A program made the position numbers and the translations under genes. From positions 1-20,806 of the forward strand of contig JAFTKI010000104.1 of NCBI GenBank assembly GCA_017453335.1: 20,806 bases of DNA, in the 5' to 3' direction. This DNA is from Clostridia bacterium. GTDB lineage: Bacteria; Bacillota_A; Clostridia; Oscillospirales; CAG-272. A model generated the notes under the pieces. That model was not told where the DNA came from and ran no database searches. It was given only the letters and a program-made list of their open reading frames with translations. This document shows, one piece after another, positions 20,577-20,806 of the stretch (positions within the stretch are counted from its first letter, which is position 1; each line of letters begins with the position of its first letter).

Positions 20577-20756
20577 GGAGGGGGAGGAGGGTATTTTTGA
20601 AAAAATACCCTCCTCCCCCTCCAAACCACCCCCTTCTCCCAAAAGCTTTTGAAACAGCAAAGAAGAGGAAGTGAGTCACTAAACGTGACTCACTTCCTCT
20701 TCTTTGTTCAAACGCTCCCGCGTTTGAATGGGTTGGATGAGAGTTTTTTGTTGGGT
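20577..20756 (-). repeat. triple-hairpin element, copy B (inverted)
   Basis: In reverse complement this repeats copy A part for part: hairpin 3 at 20577-20622 (about 21 bp stem, loop TGAA), the same linker, hairpin 2 at 20659-20705 (perfect 21 bp stem, loop of five) and hairpin 1 at 20707-20728 (9 bp, perfect here), ending in GTTTTTTGTTGGG. The outer half of hairpin 3 is the same as in copy A, but the inner half is changed on both arms (AACCCTTTT to GGGTATTTT, with the partner strand changed to match). Hairpin 3 again faces the operon. The remaining 50 bases to the window edge show nothing recognisable. Confidence 0.9.
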
Positions 20757-20806
20757 TCTCATTGGCTTTTTCTTGGGGAAAGATTTTTGAAATAAAGAAA
20801 AATAAA

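Noticed and set aside
20471..20674. Plus-strand frame with a proline run (YPPPPPNHP)
   Set aside because: The prolines are the translated CCTCCCCCTCC arm of hairpin 3, and there is no start signal; spurious.

Overview
The window looks like chromosome from a low-to-moderate GC Gram-positive anaerobe of class Clostridia, probably a gut Oscillospirales- or Christensenellales-like lineage. This rests on textbook sigma-A promoters (three with a perfect TTGACA / 17 bp / TATAAT), strong AGGAGG ribosome sites, a Firmicutes-type gene set (Mini-III RNase, YqeG, PcrA, MreB beside Maf, an Lrp/aminotransferase pair) and a roughly 50% GC composition. The placement is inference; there is no rRNA or tRNA to confirm it.

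Layout. 1-1.7 kb: the ComM/YifB AAA+ ATPase on the minus strand. 1.8-4.4 kb: the only plus-strand genes, a GH20-like TIM-barrel protein and a MATE exporter, each with its own promoter; the exporter has a perfect palindrome at its likely transcription start and ends in an intrinsic terminator. 4.7-8.0 kb: Mini-III RNase (mrnC) and the helicase pcrA, both minus. 8.8-12.3 kb: a minus-strand operon read as class B penicillin-binding protein, YqeG phosphatase, endonuclease-IV-like TIM barrel. 12.6-13.6 kb: a CPBP membrane protease. 13.7-17.3 kb: a minus-strand operon read as a metallo-beta-lactamase/GDPD fusion, a shikimate-kinase-like/Maf fusion, then MreB, closed by a terminator that begins inside the mreB stop codon. 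18.3-20.5 kb: a minus-strand operon read as cyclophilin, Lrp/AsnC regulator, PLP aminotransferase.

Taken together this is mostly a housekeeping chromosome segment: cell elongation and wall synthesis (MreB, PBP, Maf), DNA repair and uptake (PcrA, ComM), 23S rRNA maturation (MrnC) and amino-acid metabolism (aminotransferase with its probable regulator). I see no phage, transposase, CRISPR array or recognisable defence system.

The unusual layer is between the genes. Nearly every gene-free gap over 200 bp is filled with non-coding repeats of at least four kinds: (i) long repeats R1/R2 that run from a stop codon to about 30 bp before the next start codon; (ii) paired inverted REP/MITE-like units, one of them nested in R2; (iii) R3/R4 elements with a GGGAAACTTTTGAAAAAG-type hairpin, a shared core and arrays of short palindromes, in which one half is flipped between copies; (iv) two near-identical triple-hairpin elements of about 180 bp, placed in inverted orientation on each side of the cyclophilin/Lrp/aminotransferase operon, with one 20 bp stem rewritten on both arms. 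Item (iv) and the two tandem enzyme fusions upstream of mreB are the strongest candidates for undescribed biology here.
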